From Calocera cornea HHB12733 (taxonomy: Eukaryota > Basidiomycota > Dacrymycetes > Dacrymycetales > Dacrymycetaceae): a stretch of DNA of 64,000 nucleotides. The stretch is taken from positions 252,460 through 316,459 of the forward strand of contig KV423921.1 of assembly GCA_001632435.1 (NCBI GenBank), in the 5' to 3' direction. Below are positions 1-9,206 of the stretch, piece by piece. The first letter of the stretch is position 1. Every line of letters starts with the position of its first letter. Below the pieces are notes generated by a model. It did no database searches. It had not been told where the DNA came from and saw only the letters and a program-made list of their open reading frames with translations. A program made the position numbers and the translations under genes.

Positions 1-72
1 AGTGCCAGACCCAACCAAGAGTAGACTACAGGCACCAACAGCAAGATACTATTCAGGCAGCAGATTCTTTCC

Positions 73-1000
73 ATGCTCAGGTGTGTGCATGGGCTCATTT
101 TGCACTATCTCAATGCTAACAATGAGCAGGTGTCGGCTTTCAGCTCCCAAACTGGTGGGCATGCATGTGGCTTCATTGTGCGGGGTGATATCAAGGATTA
201 CGCCAAGCCTGTCTTTTATGGAGATGAGCTCAGTGCTTGTTTCTTCAGGGAAGTGTTGAGAATAGAGCCGCTGGCAGTTGCACAGAACCTAGAAGTGTTC
301 TGCACCAATGGGGGGGCACAAGGTGTGCAGTGTTCATTGTGCAGTGAAGGGAACCATGGTATTGAAAACAGCATAGGCTTAGCAGCAAATGTGCAACAGC
401 AAATGACTGCCATGAAGTCATACATTTGGTCAACACTGAATGAACACCCTCTTGAGTCAATGAAGATATGGTCATCAGCAATGCTCAATGTTCAATGTAG
501 AACTGATTACAAATAACCCAGCACGGACCATGTCATACAAGTGGTTTAGCCAGGACATTGAAGCTCACTACAGCATTACACTGCAATGCTGGCCCCTGCC
601 ATCCCTGCAAAACCCTTCAGAAGTATTGAACTTAGCCAACCTTTCTAATATCTGCAATGCACTGGATAGTGTGCAATGCTTCTTCAGGCACATGACACAG
701 GAAGAGATTCAAAGACGGAAGATTGCCAAGGAGCAAGAACAAGTCCAGCCACAAGAAAAGCAAGAGGCTGCAAAGAGTCAGGCTACAAGCCCACACAGGC
801 TGAAGAAGAGGCCTTACACAATGCCCAATGCACCCATTGATCCCAACAAAGTTGCAATGCCCAATGTTTTGCCTGTTGCATTCAGAACTTCACTCCCCAA
901 TTTGACAGGTAGGCTCCCCAACAGTAACTTTGAACGTCCAGCAAAGAAACAGAGAATTGAGTTGGTGCCTGCAATACGTGCAGCCACCAAAGCAGAGTGA
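73..1000 (+). CDS. Unrecognised protein, two overlapping reading frames
   Basis: Two plus-strand frames, 73-516 and 488-1000, overlap by about 29 bases and probably belong to one gene joined by an intron or broken by a frameshift. The first is polar and has no domain I recognise. The second contains a stretch reading EAHYSITLQCWPLP, then an NPSEVLNL segment, and ends in a lysine and glutamine rich low-complexity tail with a basic KKRP patch. That middle block resembles a large Agaricomycete-specific family of unknown proteins often found near transposons; this is from memory and inference only. The upstream part may lie outside the window. Neighbouring sequence is transposon-rich, so this may be an element-borne gene rather than a host gene. 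No function is proposed. Confidence 0.35.
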
Positions 1001-1067
1001 CAGCCATTTTTGGACCTAACAAATAGCACTGCACCATTGTTGCAGTTGCCTGGGGATGCAATGTTTG

Positions 1068-1113
1068 ATGGCTGGACTGAGTTATAATAAATGGCTGGAC
1101 TGAGTTATGATAA
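1068..1113. repeat. 23-bp tandem duplication
   Basis: Two adjacent 23-base copies (1068-1090 and 1091-1113) differ at one position. They lie just downstream of the preceding reading frame and include its possible polyadenylation-like AATAAA/ATAAAT sequences. Confidence 0.8.
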
Positions 1114-1395
1114 ATATTGACTTATTCCTATTTACATTGTACATTGTTCATGGTGATAATGGATGATCTTGCCCTTCATTGCTCTTTGCCCACATGGGTC
1201 ATGCTTTGGACACATACATATGATATGAAATAACCAAGGAGGAGTGTGGGTTGTAGCATAGAATGCAGGTTGGAGCAGGAGATGGGTGTACAAGAGTGGA
1301 TTAGCCCATAGGAGACAGGACACGTCAAAATCTGTATGGACCCTATGCCACTCTACGGTACTCTCCTGTACCCTACCGTACTGTCCTGTATTCTA

Positions 1396-2800
1396 CAGTG
1401 GCGCCGAAAAGTTTCGCACACGTCGACCCTGACACGCGAATGACATTAGTACTTGGTGTACGAGCCCTTGGCCTCTACAAGATCTGCAACTCTGTGAGGC
1501 AGCGATGCATACAGGCTCTGTACATAACTATAGCTAAGCCCATCCCATTCCTCTTGCAGTGCTTCCCACAACTGAGTTGTGTTAGTTGGGAGAGGTTTTT
1601 GTGCCCGGACTCGATGGTCCAACTCGTGCCATGCATTCTCTATGACATTCATGTCAGGCGAGTATGCAGGCCAGGGAAGAACATCGATGCCTTCATCCTC
1701 GAAGAAGCGGCGAGTGAACTTGGCCGTGTGGATTGGGGTGTTATCTTGCTGGAACCACACCTGGTGTTTCTGCATGCCATGGTCGACCAGAGTGCCTTGA
1801 AAGGCATCATCAAGAATTGCAACGTAGTCGGCTGCGTTTGCTCGTCCGGTGATCCTGCGAAGGCGTCCAGTCCCCCAGGGGGTAATGCAACCCCACACCA
1901 TCACTGACCCGCCGCCGTGCTTGACAACTTTGATGACATTGTGGGGTAGGAACTCTTCTCCAGGGCGACGCCGGCAGTACAGATGCCCATCCGATCCGAA
2001 GAGGTTGAACTTTGACTCGTCCGAGAAGATCACGGTGCTCCATTCGTCCACCCCCCAGCCAGCAAACTCCTTTGCCCAGGTGAGTCGCTTCTTGACAGCT
2101 TTCTCAGAAAGCCATGGCTTGACTCGGCAGATTCTTCCGTAGAGTCCAATGTCGCACAGAGTCTTCCGCATCGTCGAGGGTGAGAGGTCAGGGAACAGCT
2201 GGCGACAAAGGTCTTCACCGTCGCGTGCCTTTCCAAGGTCGAAGTACTCTTCCATGATTGGATACCAATCCTTGTGGATGGCTTTAGGGCGGCCCATCTG
2301 TGGGGGCTTCCAATAGAATGATTCAGCATCTTTGTATTTTTTGATGTTGCAACGCACAGTGGAAGAATGGCAATCCAGCTTCTCTGCGATCTGGACAGAA
2401 TTCATGCCAGCATCTGAGTATGCAACTGCTCGAGCTCGGTGGGTTGGAGTGAATTTGGTGTAAGGCTTGATGTCCCGCTTGGGAGTAGAGGCCATGAGAA
2501 GGGCTGTTGGATGGGTCTGTCCGGGCAAAAGTGTCCCAGCTTTATAGGCAGAGGTGACGGAAAGTGATAGGGTCACGTTCTGCAATCAGTACCTGTACTG
2601 GTCTGTGCACTCTGGGTCACGTTTCCACCTTTTTCTCTCTTGCAATCAGTATTCAAATTTCATTTACAGGGTTGTGAATAGGGTAACATCCGTTTCTATT
2701 AAGAGACTATCAAGATTCGGCCAGAAGGTGCGGATTGCAACCGCGACTTACATTAGACATCGTTCAGGGTCGTCGTGTGCGAAACTTTTCGGCACCACTG
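1396..2800 (-). mobile_element. Complete Tc1/mariner transposon with terminal inverted repeats
   Basis: The element is 1405 bases long with inverted termini of about 37 bases (1396-1432 and 2764-2800), differing at two positions. It is flanked by TA on both sides (1394-1395 and 2801-2802). The right-hand copia LTR at 5239-5486 preserves the unoccupied site with a single TA, so insertion and boundaries can be read directly. It carries one intact transposase. Confidence 0.95.
1446..2492 (-). CDS. Tc1/mariner transposase
   Basis: A DDE transposase that cuts and pastes the surrounding element at TA dinucleotides. The frame is open from 2585, but the methionine at 2492 (MASTPKRDIKPYTKF) gives 348 residues, the usual Tc1 size, and is preferred. 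The N-terminal third holds a paired helix-turn-helix (TPTHRARAVAYSDAGMNSVQ, then IAEKLDCHSSTVRC). The catalytic core shows the first aspartate in IFSDESKFNLF, the second in WFQQDNTPIHTA, and the third acidic position after LPWPAYSPDMNVIENAWHE. There is no internal stop or frameshift, and the terminal repeats are intact, so the copy could still be active or was until recently. Confidence 0.93.
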   Translation of the reverse strand, partial: ASTPKRDIKPYTKFTPTHRARAVAYSDAGMNSVQIAEKLDCHSSTVRCNIKKYKDAESFYWKPPQMGRPKAIHKDWYPIMEEYFDLGKARDGEDLCRQLFPDLSPSTMRKTLCDIGLYGRICRVKPWLSEKAVKKRLTWAKEFAGWGVDEWSTVIFSDESKFNLFGSDGHLYCRRRPGEEFLPHNVIKVVKHGGGSVMVWGCITPWGTGRLRRITGRANAADYVAILDDAFQGTLVDHGMQKHQVWFQQDNTPIHTAKFTRRFFEDEGIDVLPWPAYSPDMNVIENAWHELDHRVRAQKPLPTNTTQLWEALQEEWDGLSYSYVQSLYASLPHRVADLVEAKGSYTKY

Positions 2801-2908
2801 TACTATGCTCCACCATTGGCTACCATACAAATACCACACAGTACTGGCACTATATGGACCAGTACAGCTCAGTACCAGATTGTCCGGTATCCTCTTGGTA
2901 GTCCATCA

Positions 2909-2918
2909 CCCTCCCTCA
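2909..2918 (-). promoter_or_regulatory. Polypurine tract of the copia element
   Basis: On the minus strand the sequence reads TGAGGGAGGG and abuts the TG that opens the 3' LTR. This is where plus-strand DNA synthesis would be primed. Confidence 0.75.
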
Positions 2919-3523
2919 AGTGGTATGCCCATCTGATTGCCTCTGATACCTAACATCACTGTGAATCTCTCAAGCTTCATTTGTCCAAGTGCCTTTGTGA
3001 AGACATCTGCAATCATGCTGTTGGTCTGGCAGTATTCAACATGCATTGCCTTATTATTTATGACCTGGTGGATATAGTGGAATCTGAGGTCAATATGCTT
3101 TGTCCTTGCATGGTACGTAGCATCCTTGGAAAGCACAATAGCGCCCTGATTATTGCAGTAGAGTGTTGTAGGGTGCTGGAGGATGTCAGATGGAAACAGT
3201 TTAGCTATGAGTTGGCAGAGCCACAGTAATTCCTTGGTAGCATGGGTGAGTGCAACGTACTCAGCCTTGGTGCTTGATAGGCTGATGATTGGTTGCTTCT
3301 TAGAGCTCCATGAGACCATTCCGCAGCCCAGAAAGAACACATATCCAACAATAGAGTGCCGGTGTGGTTGACTGGCCCAGTCTGAGTTGGAGTACCCAAT
3401 AATGCCATTGTTAGTGTCAGGGGACACCAGTTTCGCCCCAACTTCGGCTATTATTGGCAGGTTCACAGGTATTCGGCTACTTTTGACTTCTTCGGCTCTC
3501 AGATGACATCTTTGGTCTACCAA
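2909..3523 (-). pseudogene. Copia Pol C-terminus: RNase H domain
   Basis: The C-terminal RNase H part of a copia polyprotein. Diagnostic segments in order are IIGYSNSDWA, ISLSSTKAEYVALTHA, a NQGAI block, HARTKHIDLRFHYI and ADVFTKAL. It stops right at the polypurine tract beside the 3' LTR, where a complete copia frame should end. Homology begins around 3440; upstream of that the reverse transcriptase core and integrase are gone. The frame itself is uninterrupted, but without the rest of Pol it cannot work alone. Confidence 0.9.
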
Positions 3524-3990
3524 ATACCGACTTTGGATACCTTGGCACAGGATTAGGTAAGGGTAAGCAAGGCTGTGACCTTTTGGCTGTGCGGGGCAGT
3601 ACTCGGCTGTGGTCAGATGAGTAATGCTGTGGTTGGCAGTGCTTCAGGCAGTGTTGGGTCTCACTTCGGAGTGTTCGGGAGAATCTGAGGCTATGTTCAC
3701 TCTTTTTGTATATAACCTTTGGTAGCTTTGGTAGCTTCTCCTTAGATCTGATCTCTGAGGAATCTCCATAGTCTTGTGAGAAAGCCTGGTCATCACATCT
3801 GTCCTCCCACTCTGAACTTCTGAACTCTCTCCAAACTCTGCTTGCTTCATCCGAACTACCTTCAACGTCCCACGTATCTCCTAGTTGGACTTACAAAGGG
3901 TACAATTGGTTGGTTATTGGATACTGTCAGCCACAACCTCCCCCGAATCCCTTGTCTTTGGTCTCTTTGACTCAGTCGGGTTTAGTGGGC
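3524..3990. other. Unassigned filler at the copia deletion point
   Basis: About 450 bases separate the protease remnant from the RNase H remnant. No copia coding sequence is visible. The stretch has several CGGCT-containing motifs and an LTR-like feel (TATA-like sequence near 3710, pyrimidine-rich right part), so it may be a fragment of another retroelement. I cannot place its ends. Confidence 0.4.
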
Positions 3991-5206
3991 AGCCTTGCTA
4001 GACTGTATGCCCTCACAGTCGCCCTGCCCAATGGCACTAAAAGAACGTCCTTTGGCTGAGGTTTGATAGTAGGATAGTTGGTATACAGCGTGCAATCAGG
4101 GCATATGTGTATGTTTGCTCCAGAATCAAGTATAACACTGCGGTAGGAGTCTGTATTGCTCAGTAGTGTGTTGGACAATGTGGTAGTAGGCTGGATGGCA
4201 GTCATAGTGAGTGTGACATTGCCATTGTGTGATGAAGCTGCTGCTCCTGTCATGGATTTCTTGTAATGAAACCATTTTGGTGCTTGGCCCTCCTTTGGTC
4301 TGCCTGGTGCCCAGCAGTCAGCAAGAAGGTGTCCATTGTGGTTGCAGTTGGTACAGTGTTTGTTGCACTTGGGCTTGTCAAACTTGGAATTCTTGGTACC
4401 ATATGGTTTTGTCTTGAATCGGGCATCAGCTGCAAGTGCCACATTGGACTGTGCCTAATCGGCCTCTTTCTCTGAAGCATGTCAGTTGTACCCCTTGTAG
4501 ATGGCAGAAACAATCATATCAGGTGACAGCTTGACAGATGGGTTGGTAGGATGCAGTGCTTGGACTGTGTTCTCCAGTACTTGGATAGCATCTTGGTAGG
4601 ATGCATGAGCAAGTTGTATGCAAGTGATAAACAGCTTGTCATCAACTTTATCACCCATTTGTGCCAGTTGGTCACAGTAGGTGTACATCTCTGATATGGT
4701 CTCGTGCCAATTTTGGTCATTGGTACATCGTATATCTTGCATATGTCAATGCATAGTTGATATTATGTCAAAGCCTTTGTTCTTGTGCATAGCCAATAGT
4801 TGTACCCATAGATTGTGAGCGTAGGAGCCTCCTTGACTTGTATGAGTGTTGTCAGGCTGATTGTCATATAGACAATCTCTCGGGTGGATGCCTCTTTTGC
4901 TTGGTACTTCTCCCAAGCCTCCTCTAGCTTGTCCGGCTCCTCATCTGACAGTACAACCTCTCTGGACTCCTCTGTACCACTCTGATGCTCCATGCTGGTA
5001 GTTGTGGTAGTGGTAGGGATGACCTTGTAGTAGGTACCGTCTCAGATGGTAAAGCTCTGAGGTGGTTTAGCTGAACCGCGGATGTGTCTGCCCAGCATGC
5101 AATGGTCAAAGGCATTGAGCATAATGTCCTTGTATGTTGTCCAGTTGGAGCCATTGTCTTTCAATTGGTCTATCTTCAGATCTTTGAAGTCGGATATAGC
5201 AGACAT
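3972..5206 (-). pseudogene. Copia gag and protease remnant
   Basis: The gag start is an ATG at 5206, about 33 bases inside the 5' LTR, opening MSAISDFKDLKIDQLKDNGS. The frame is then broken by stops, including one near 5044. Later pieces continue the gag helical region (4482-4742), a CCHC zinc knuckle (CTNCNHNGHLLADC, near 4340), and an aspartic protease active site (ILDSGANIHICPD, near 4120). The order is that of a copia gag-pro. Homology is lost soon after the protease. It is clearly degenerate. Confidence 0.85.
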
Positions 5207-5224
5207 TGTAGTAGAAGAGTATGC

Positions 5225-5238
5225 CAGGGCTCATAACC
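5225..5238 (-). promoter_or_regulatory. Primer binding site for a half initiator tRNA-Met
   Basis: The plus strand reads CAGGGCTCATAACC and touches the 5' LTR at 5239. This matches the anticodon arm of fungal initiator tRNA-Met (from memory of the yeast sequence), not its 3' CCA end. The tRNA 3' side faces the LTR, as needed if a tRNA cleaved in the anticodon arm is the primer, the mode known for Drosophila copia and Ty5. Confidence 0.75.
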
Positions 5239-5486
5239 TAGCATAGAATGCAGGTTGGCGCGGGAGATGGGTGTACAAGAGTGGATTAGCCTGTAGGAGA
5301 CAGGACACATCAAAATCTGTACAGACCCTATGCCACTCTACGGTACTCTCCTGTACCCTACCGTACTGTCCTGTACTCTAGTACGCTCCACCATTAGCTA
5401 CCATATGAATACCATGCAGTACTAGCACTATACAGACCATTACAGCTCAGTACCAGATTGTCCGGTATCCTCTTGGTAGTCTGTCA
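5239..5486 (-). repeat. Copia 5' LTR, uninterrupted
   Basis: A 248-base direct repeat of the split LTR on the left. It preserves the empty TA site that the Tc1 element hit in the other LTR (around 5382-5383). Confidence 0.9.
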
Positions 5487-5659
5487 CGTCAGAACCACTA
5501 GTGGGCCAATGCCAAATTCAGTACAAGACTGGGTGGTATATGTGTGGAATGAGAAATCCAGGCAAATCGATGCTCACTAGCCACAGGGTCAAGGGTCAAC
5601 CCTGCAGCCAATTTGTGGTGGGACCAATCAGTCACAGGTCTCCCTCTAGACCCCAAGTG

Positions 5660-5750
5660 GACATAAGGAGATCCGGAAGCAAAGTCCCAACGGGGAAGCA
5701 AAGCGCAGGCGGAAGCAAGACCCCCTTAGCTTACGGATAGCGGAAGCACA
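5660..5750 (+). repeat. Short 18-bp-period CGGAAGCAAA array, locus A
   Basis: Four or five CGGAAGCAAA-like units lie directly left of the Harbinger element, and one more (TTGAAGTAAAAAG) follows its right end at 8949. The Harbinger element therefore inserted into the array. Units read CGGAAGCAAAG, GGGAAGCAAAG, CGGAAGCAAGA and CGGAAGCACAT. Confidence 0.7.
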
Positions 5751-5833
5751 TTAGCCCTGCTCAATTCAAGGGTCGTTTGGGTCGAAACTGGGTCACAGGG
5801 TAGAGCCGAGACAGGTGGACCCTTCTGCCGAAG

Positions 5834-7361
5834 ATGCCGGATGTCTCTCTGCCTCCGCTGTCAGCTCTTCATGTCGACCAGAACGACCCAGCCTGGGAGT
5901 GGGTCGACTGTGGTTCACTGGGTCAACCAGTACTTGTTATGTCACCTTTGCTGGTCATGTCTTCCTTGCGGCATATCCAGCAAGCAGTTCTCTGCGCATC
6001 TGGAGCTCAGCTGGTCGGACTTGGGCTGGAGAACCAGCAGGATTTGGCACCCGATGAGACTGCAGACGACCAGCACATGGAGCTGGCTGTACTGGGTATG
6101 ACCTTGCTGGTCGTTGGCCTCAACCAGCAGTTGTTCATGCAGATGGGGCAACGTGGGAGCTATGACCAGATCCCAAAGTCAAGGGACTGGTTCCCAACTT
6201 CCCTGCAGATGCCAGATCGTTGGTTCAGGTCAATATACCGGTATGACCAGCTGCTGGTCTCTCTGCGCATGCTGATCTGTTTTAGACTGAGCCGAAGAAC
6301 CTTTGACCATATCATTGCTCTTCTTGAAGAGAACCCGATATTCATCTCAACTGGCAAGCGGCCACAGCGCCCAGTCCGGTTCCAGCTGGCCTGCTTTCTA
6401 CTACGTTTTGGCATCCGGGGCTCCGACAGCCTGCAGGCTGCCCAGCGCCTCAGTATTGGTCATGGGACTGTGTTCCTCTACTGCCGTCGAGTATCCCGGG
6501 CACTGCGTGAACTCAAGTTCCGCTATATCAAATGGCCAGAGGGTGACCGGAGGAGAGAGGTTTCCGAGGAGTTTGCAGAGGGGCTGGGGATCCGCCACTG
6601 CCTTGGAGCGGTGGACGGTACACAGATTTGCTTGACCAGCTGTCCGGTCATAGATGGCACTGTGTTCTATAACCGGAAGAAATACTTCTCGGTAAGCTGC
6701 ATGACCAGCATTTAATGTACCTGCTGGTTGTAATGATGTTCAGGTTAATGTGCAGGCTGTATGTGATTCTCGCAAGTTGTTCACGTCCTATGAGCTGGGT
6801 TGGCCAGGCTCCGTCACCGATGTTCAGATATTCAAGAAGTCGCAGCTCTGGCTGCACTGGCCTTCCCATTTCCGTCCCAAAGAATTCATTTTGGCCGATA
6901 TGGGGTACCCAACCACACCCTACACTCTACGACTATTTGCTGATAACGATCTGGGTGCAAGAGGCTCAGCAGAGGAAGCCCGCCAGAAGGCTTTCAACCG
7001 GCACCTTGCTGGCCAGCGAATTATTATTGAGCATGCGTTTGGGGACCTCAAGGGCCGCTTTTGTTCGCTGTGCGACCTTGGTACCATGGACAATATGGAG
7101 GAGTTGTACAAGGTGATTGAGGCCATGCTGGTCTTACACAATATCTGCATTATTCTTGGAGACCGGCCAGAGGAGATTGAGGATTTTGAGCAGGTGATGG
7201 ATGCTGGTCATGATGAGGAAAGCGAGCTTCAGAGTGCACGCTGGGAACAAGGGCTGGATGGTGAAAGCATGACTAGTAGCCAGCTGCACGAGACTGATCT
7301 GTATTTGCGCACCAAAGGACGTCATGTCCAACTCCGTGTATTGAACAAGCTCTTCAATTAA
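5834..7361 (+). CDS. PIF/Harbinger transposase (DDE_Tnp_4 type)
   Basis: Two exons, 5834-6691 and 6744-7361, with a 52-base GT-AG intron, give 491 residues. The splice restores the conserved run YFS-VNVQAVCDSRKLFTSYELGWPGSVTD. The N-terminal part is family-variable. A helical DNA-binding region runs from about residue 140 (RFQLACFLLRFGIRGS). Catalytic residues are the aspartates in GAVDGTQICL and ILADMGYP and the glutamate in IIIEHAFGDLKGRF. All are present and there is no stop, so the enzyme looks intact. The frame is open upstream of 5834; the ATG chosen is the first. Its partner gene lies tail to tail on the other strand. Confidence 0.93.
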
Positions 7362-8557
7362 AACTGAAGCTTATTCAAAAGCAGCGCCTTTGCTTGAGCA
7401 CGGACATCCGGATCAGTACTCTCCTCCTTGAGAAGAGCCTGTGCCAGCGCAATCTTATCCCGCTCTGCCTCCCTCTGCTCTCGCTGGACTTGCAGCTCCA
7501 GCCGTGCCTTATCGTCCTCACCCTTCTTGGTCAGAAAGTCTGCCTGCGCTGCCATAAACTCAGCAAGACCAGCTGCTGGTCCGGCTCCTCCCACACCTCT
7601 CTGCACTCGCTTGTTCTTGAACCGTGGCTCTGGCACTCCTTTGGCATATGACTGCTGGCTAGTCCGCTTTTTCTTGCCCAACGCCTCTGCCTCTGGCTCG
7701 GTTCGCTCAGATACATTGCTGTCACTGAGTGCTGGTCGGTTGAGATCACTGCTACCAGTAGGTGAGAGCGGAGCATTGGAAGCTGCTGGTCGGTCACAAT
7801 GATAGTTCTTCTTGATACCAAGGCTGTTGTTATAGATGAGCATACTGAGTGCAGGCTGAAATGGAAGATGTACGCAGTGACCAGCATTTCGTACCAGTGC
7901 AGTTCATGCCACTGCTGGACCACCCCTGCAGTCAGGCTCCCCACAGCCCGTCCTTGCTCTTTTGCTGCTAGGATTCGGTCCTCGTACTCATCGAGGCTGA
8001 GCACACCAGTTGCCTCAGGCTGGTTGTCACCATCCCCTCCTCCAGTGTGCTTTTCCAGCGCAATAATCTCCCGATAGACCTTGAGCAAGCGGCCAAACTT
8101 GCCCTTGAGGGATTCCGCTGTCCGCTTAGATTTGAATACCTCCTCCGACATCTGCAATCTTGTTAGAAGCGGGACAGACAGTAGATGCTGGTCATATGCA
8201 CACCTGACGAAAGAATGACCTTGTGTTCCGCAGATACTTCTCAACACGTCTGGGATGGTCAACATCACACATCCATTCCAGCATGGCCGTCACCTGCTCA
8301 TCCGTATAGCGCTCACTGCCTGCTCCCTCACCATCATCCTCCTTCTTGACCCGCTTGCCAGCTGGCTTTGCACGACCAGTATCTGCTGGTCGCTTAGCTG
8401 CCTTTGCTGCACCGTTGGTGGCTGCTATGCCAGCATAGCTGCCAGGATCAAAGCGGTCTGGCTGATGCGCAATTTTCCGGGGAGAGGTACGAAGGACTGG
8501 CTGGACAGGCAAGGGAGATGACGAGTACTGAGCAGTGGCTGCATGGACCGGTGTCAT
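7358..8557 (-). CDS. Harbinger partner protein, putative Myb/MADF-like DNA binder
   Basis: Three exons on the minus strand, 8204-8557, 7895-8151 and 7358-7844, join in frame with introns of 52 and 50 bases and give 365 residues. The order is a basic N-terminal region (KRPADTGRAKPAGKRVKKE), a trihelix-like block (YTDEQVTAMLEWMCDVDH ... KSKRTAESLKGKFGRLLKVYREI), then a charged C-terminal coiled coil (KARLELQVQREQREAERDKI). Autonomous Harbingers carry such a second protein to bind DNA and bring the transposase to the nucleus; the role here is inferred from that and from position. The second splice is less certain than the first. Confidence 0.8.
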
Positions 8558-9206
8558 GACTGCTGGGGTAGCATAGATCTAAGCATAGTCTCAGCTGTCT
8601 GCGGGCTCAGGACCAGTGATTTGCGCACCTGCTGGTCGTGCTGGCTCATGCTCCAACCCACATATGGCTGGGAGCCAGAGAAACCATCGTAACTCTCCAT
8701 GATGTCCGGTATCAAGGTCTACACCTGGACATCATGCTCCCGGACCAGCATCTCCTGGTCATGTCTCAGCTCGGCAGAGGTGATGCCGGACAGCTGGCTC
8801 CGCTTCGATGACCCATGGATGACCTGGTGGATGCAATCTGCGCAGTTCATTTGCTGGTTCAGTCCGGTCCCTGTCACGGATGCACTTGGCTCCGCATGCT
8901 CACCAGACAACCCAACGACCCAGCCTCCATGAATTGAGCAGGGCTATTAGTTGAAGTAAAAAGAGCCTCTCTTCGTCATTTTACTTCGCCTCTGAGTGTC
9001 TCTTTGATACAGCTGCTTCGTTCTGCTTCCATTCTGACCCAATGTACCCATTCCCCGCCCATGAAACCCTTCGGAACCTGAATAGACATGCCCCGATGGG
9101 GCGCCACTAATAGAACACAGCCACTTGATCATGTGCCGCGATCTAAACGCGACGCGTTGGAGGGACGCGTGCTGTACCTCCTATCACGACAATCACCAAG
9201 TCTACC

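Larger units (their letters stand above)
1254..2908 (-). repeat. Copia 3' LTR, split by a Tc1 transposon
   Basis: The segments 1254-1395 and 2803-2908 together make 248 bases and align end to end with 5239-5486. The interruption is the Tc1 element at 1396-2800 plus one copy of its TA target duplication. In minus orientation the LTR opens with TGATGGACTACC directly after the purine-rich tract at 2909-2918. Confidence 0.9.
1254..5486 (-). mobile_element. Internally deleted Ty1/copia retrotransposon
   Basis: Two 248-base direct repeats (1254-2908 after removing a Tc1 insertion, and 5239-5486) are the LTRs. In minus orientation the 5' LTR is on the right. It is followed by a primer binding site, a gag start at 5206, a zinc knuckle, a protease active site, and, after a deletion, the C-terminal RNase H ending at the polypurine tract. 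Integrase and the reverse transcriptase core are missing. About 450 bases of unrelated sequence sit at the deletion point. LTR-to-LTR differences are many and stop codons interrupt gag, so the copy is old. I see no clear target-site duplication outside the LTRs. Confidence 0.85.
5753..8945 (+). mobile_element. Complete PIF/Harbinger transposon
   Basis: A 3193-base element with 16-base perfect inverted termini (AGCCCTGCTCAATTCA at 5753 and its complement ending at 8945). It is flanked by a 3-base target duplication ATT (5750-5752 and 8946-8948), the duplication length of this superfamily. It carries the two genes expected of autonomous Harbinger elements, a DDE transposase and a second DNA-binding protein, arranged convergently with stops overlapping at 7358-7361. 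The heptamer GCTGGTC/GACCAGC occurs at least 19 times inside it. Confidence 0.95.

Noticed and set aside
1398..1907. Plus-strand frame of 169 residues over the Tc1 element
   Set aside because: It is the antisense shadow of the intact transposase and has no recognisable content.
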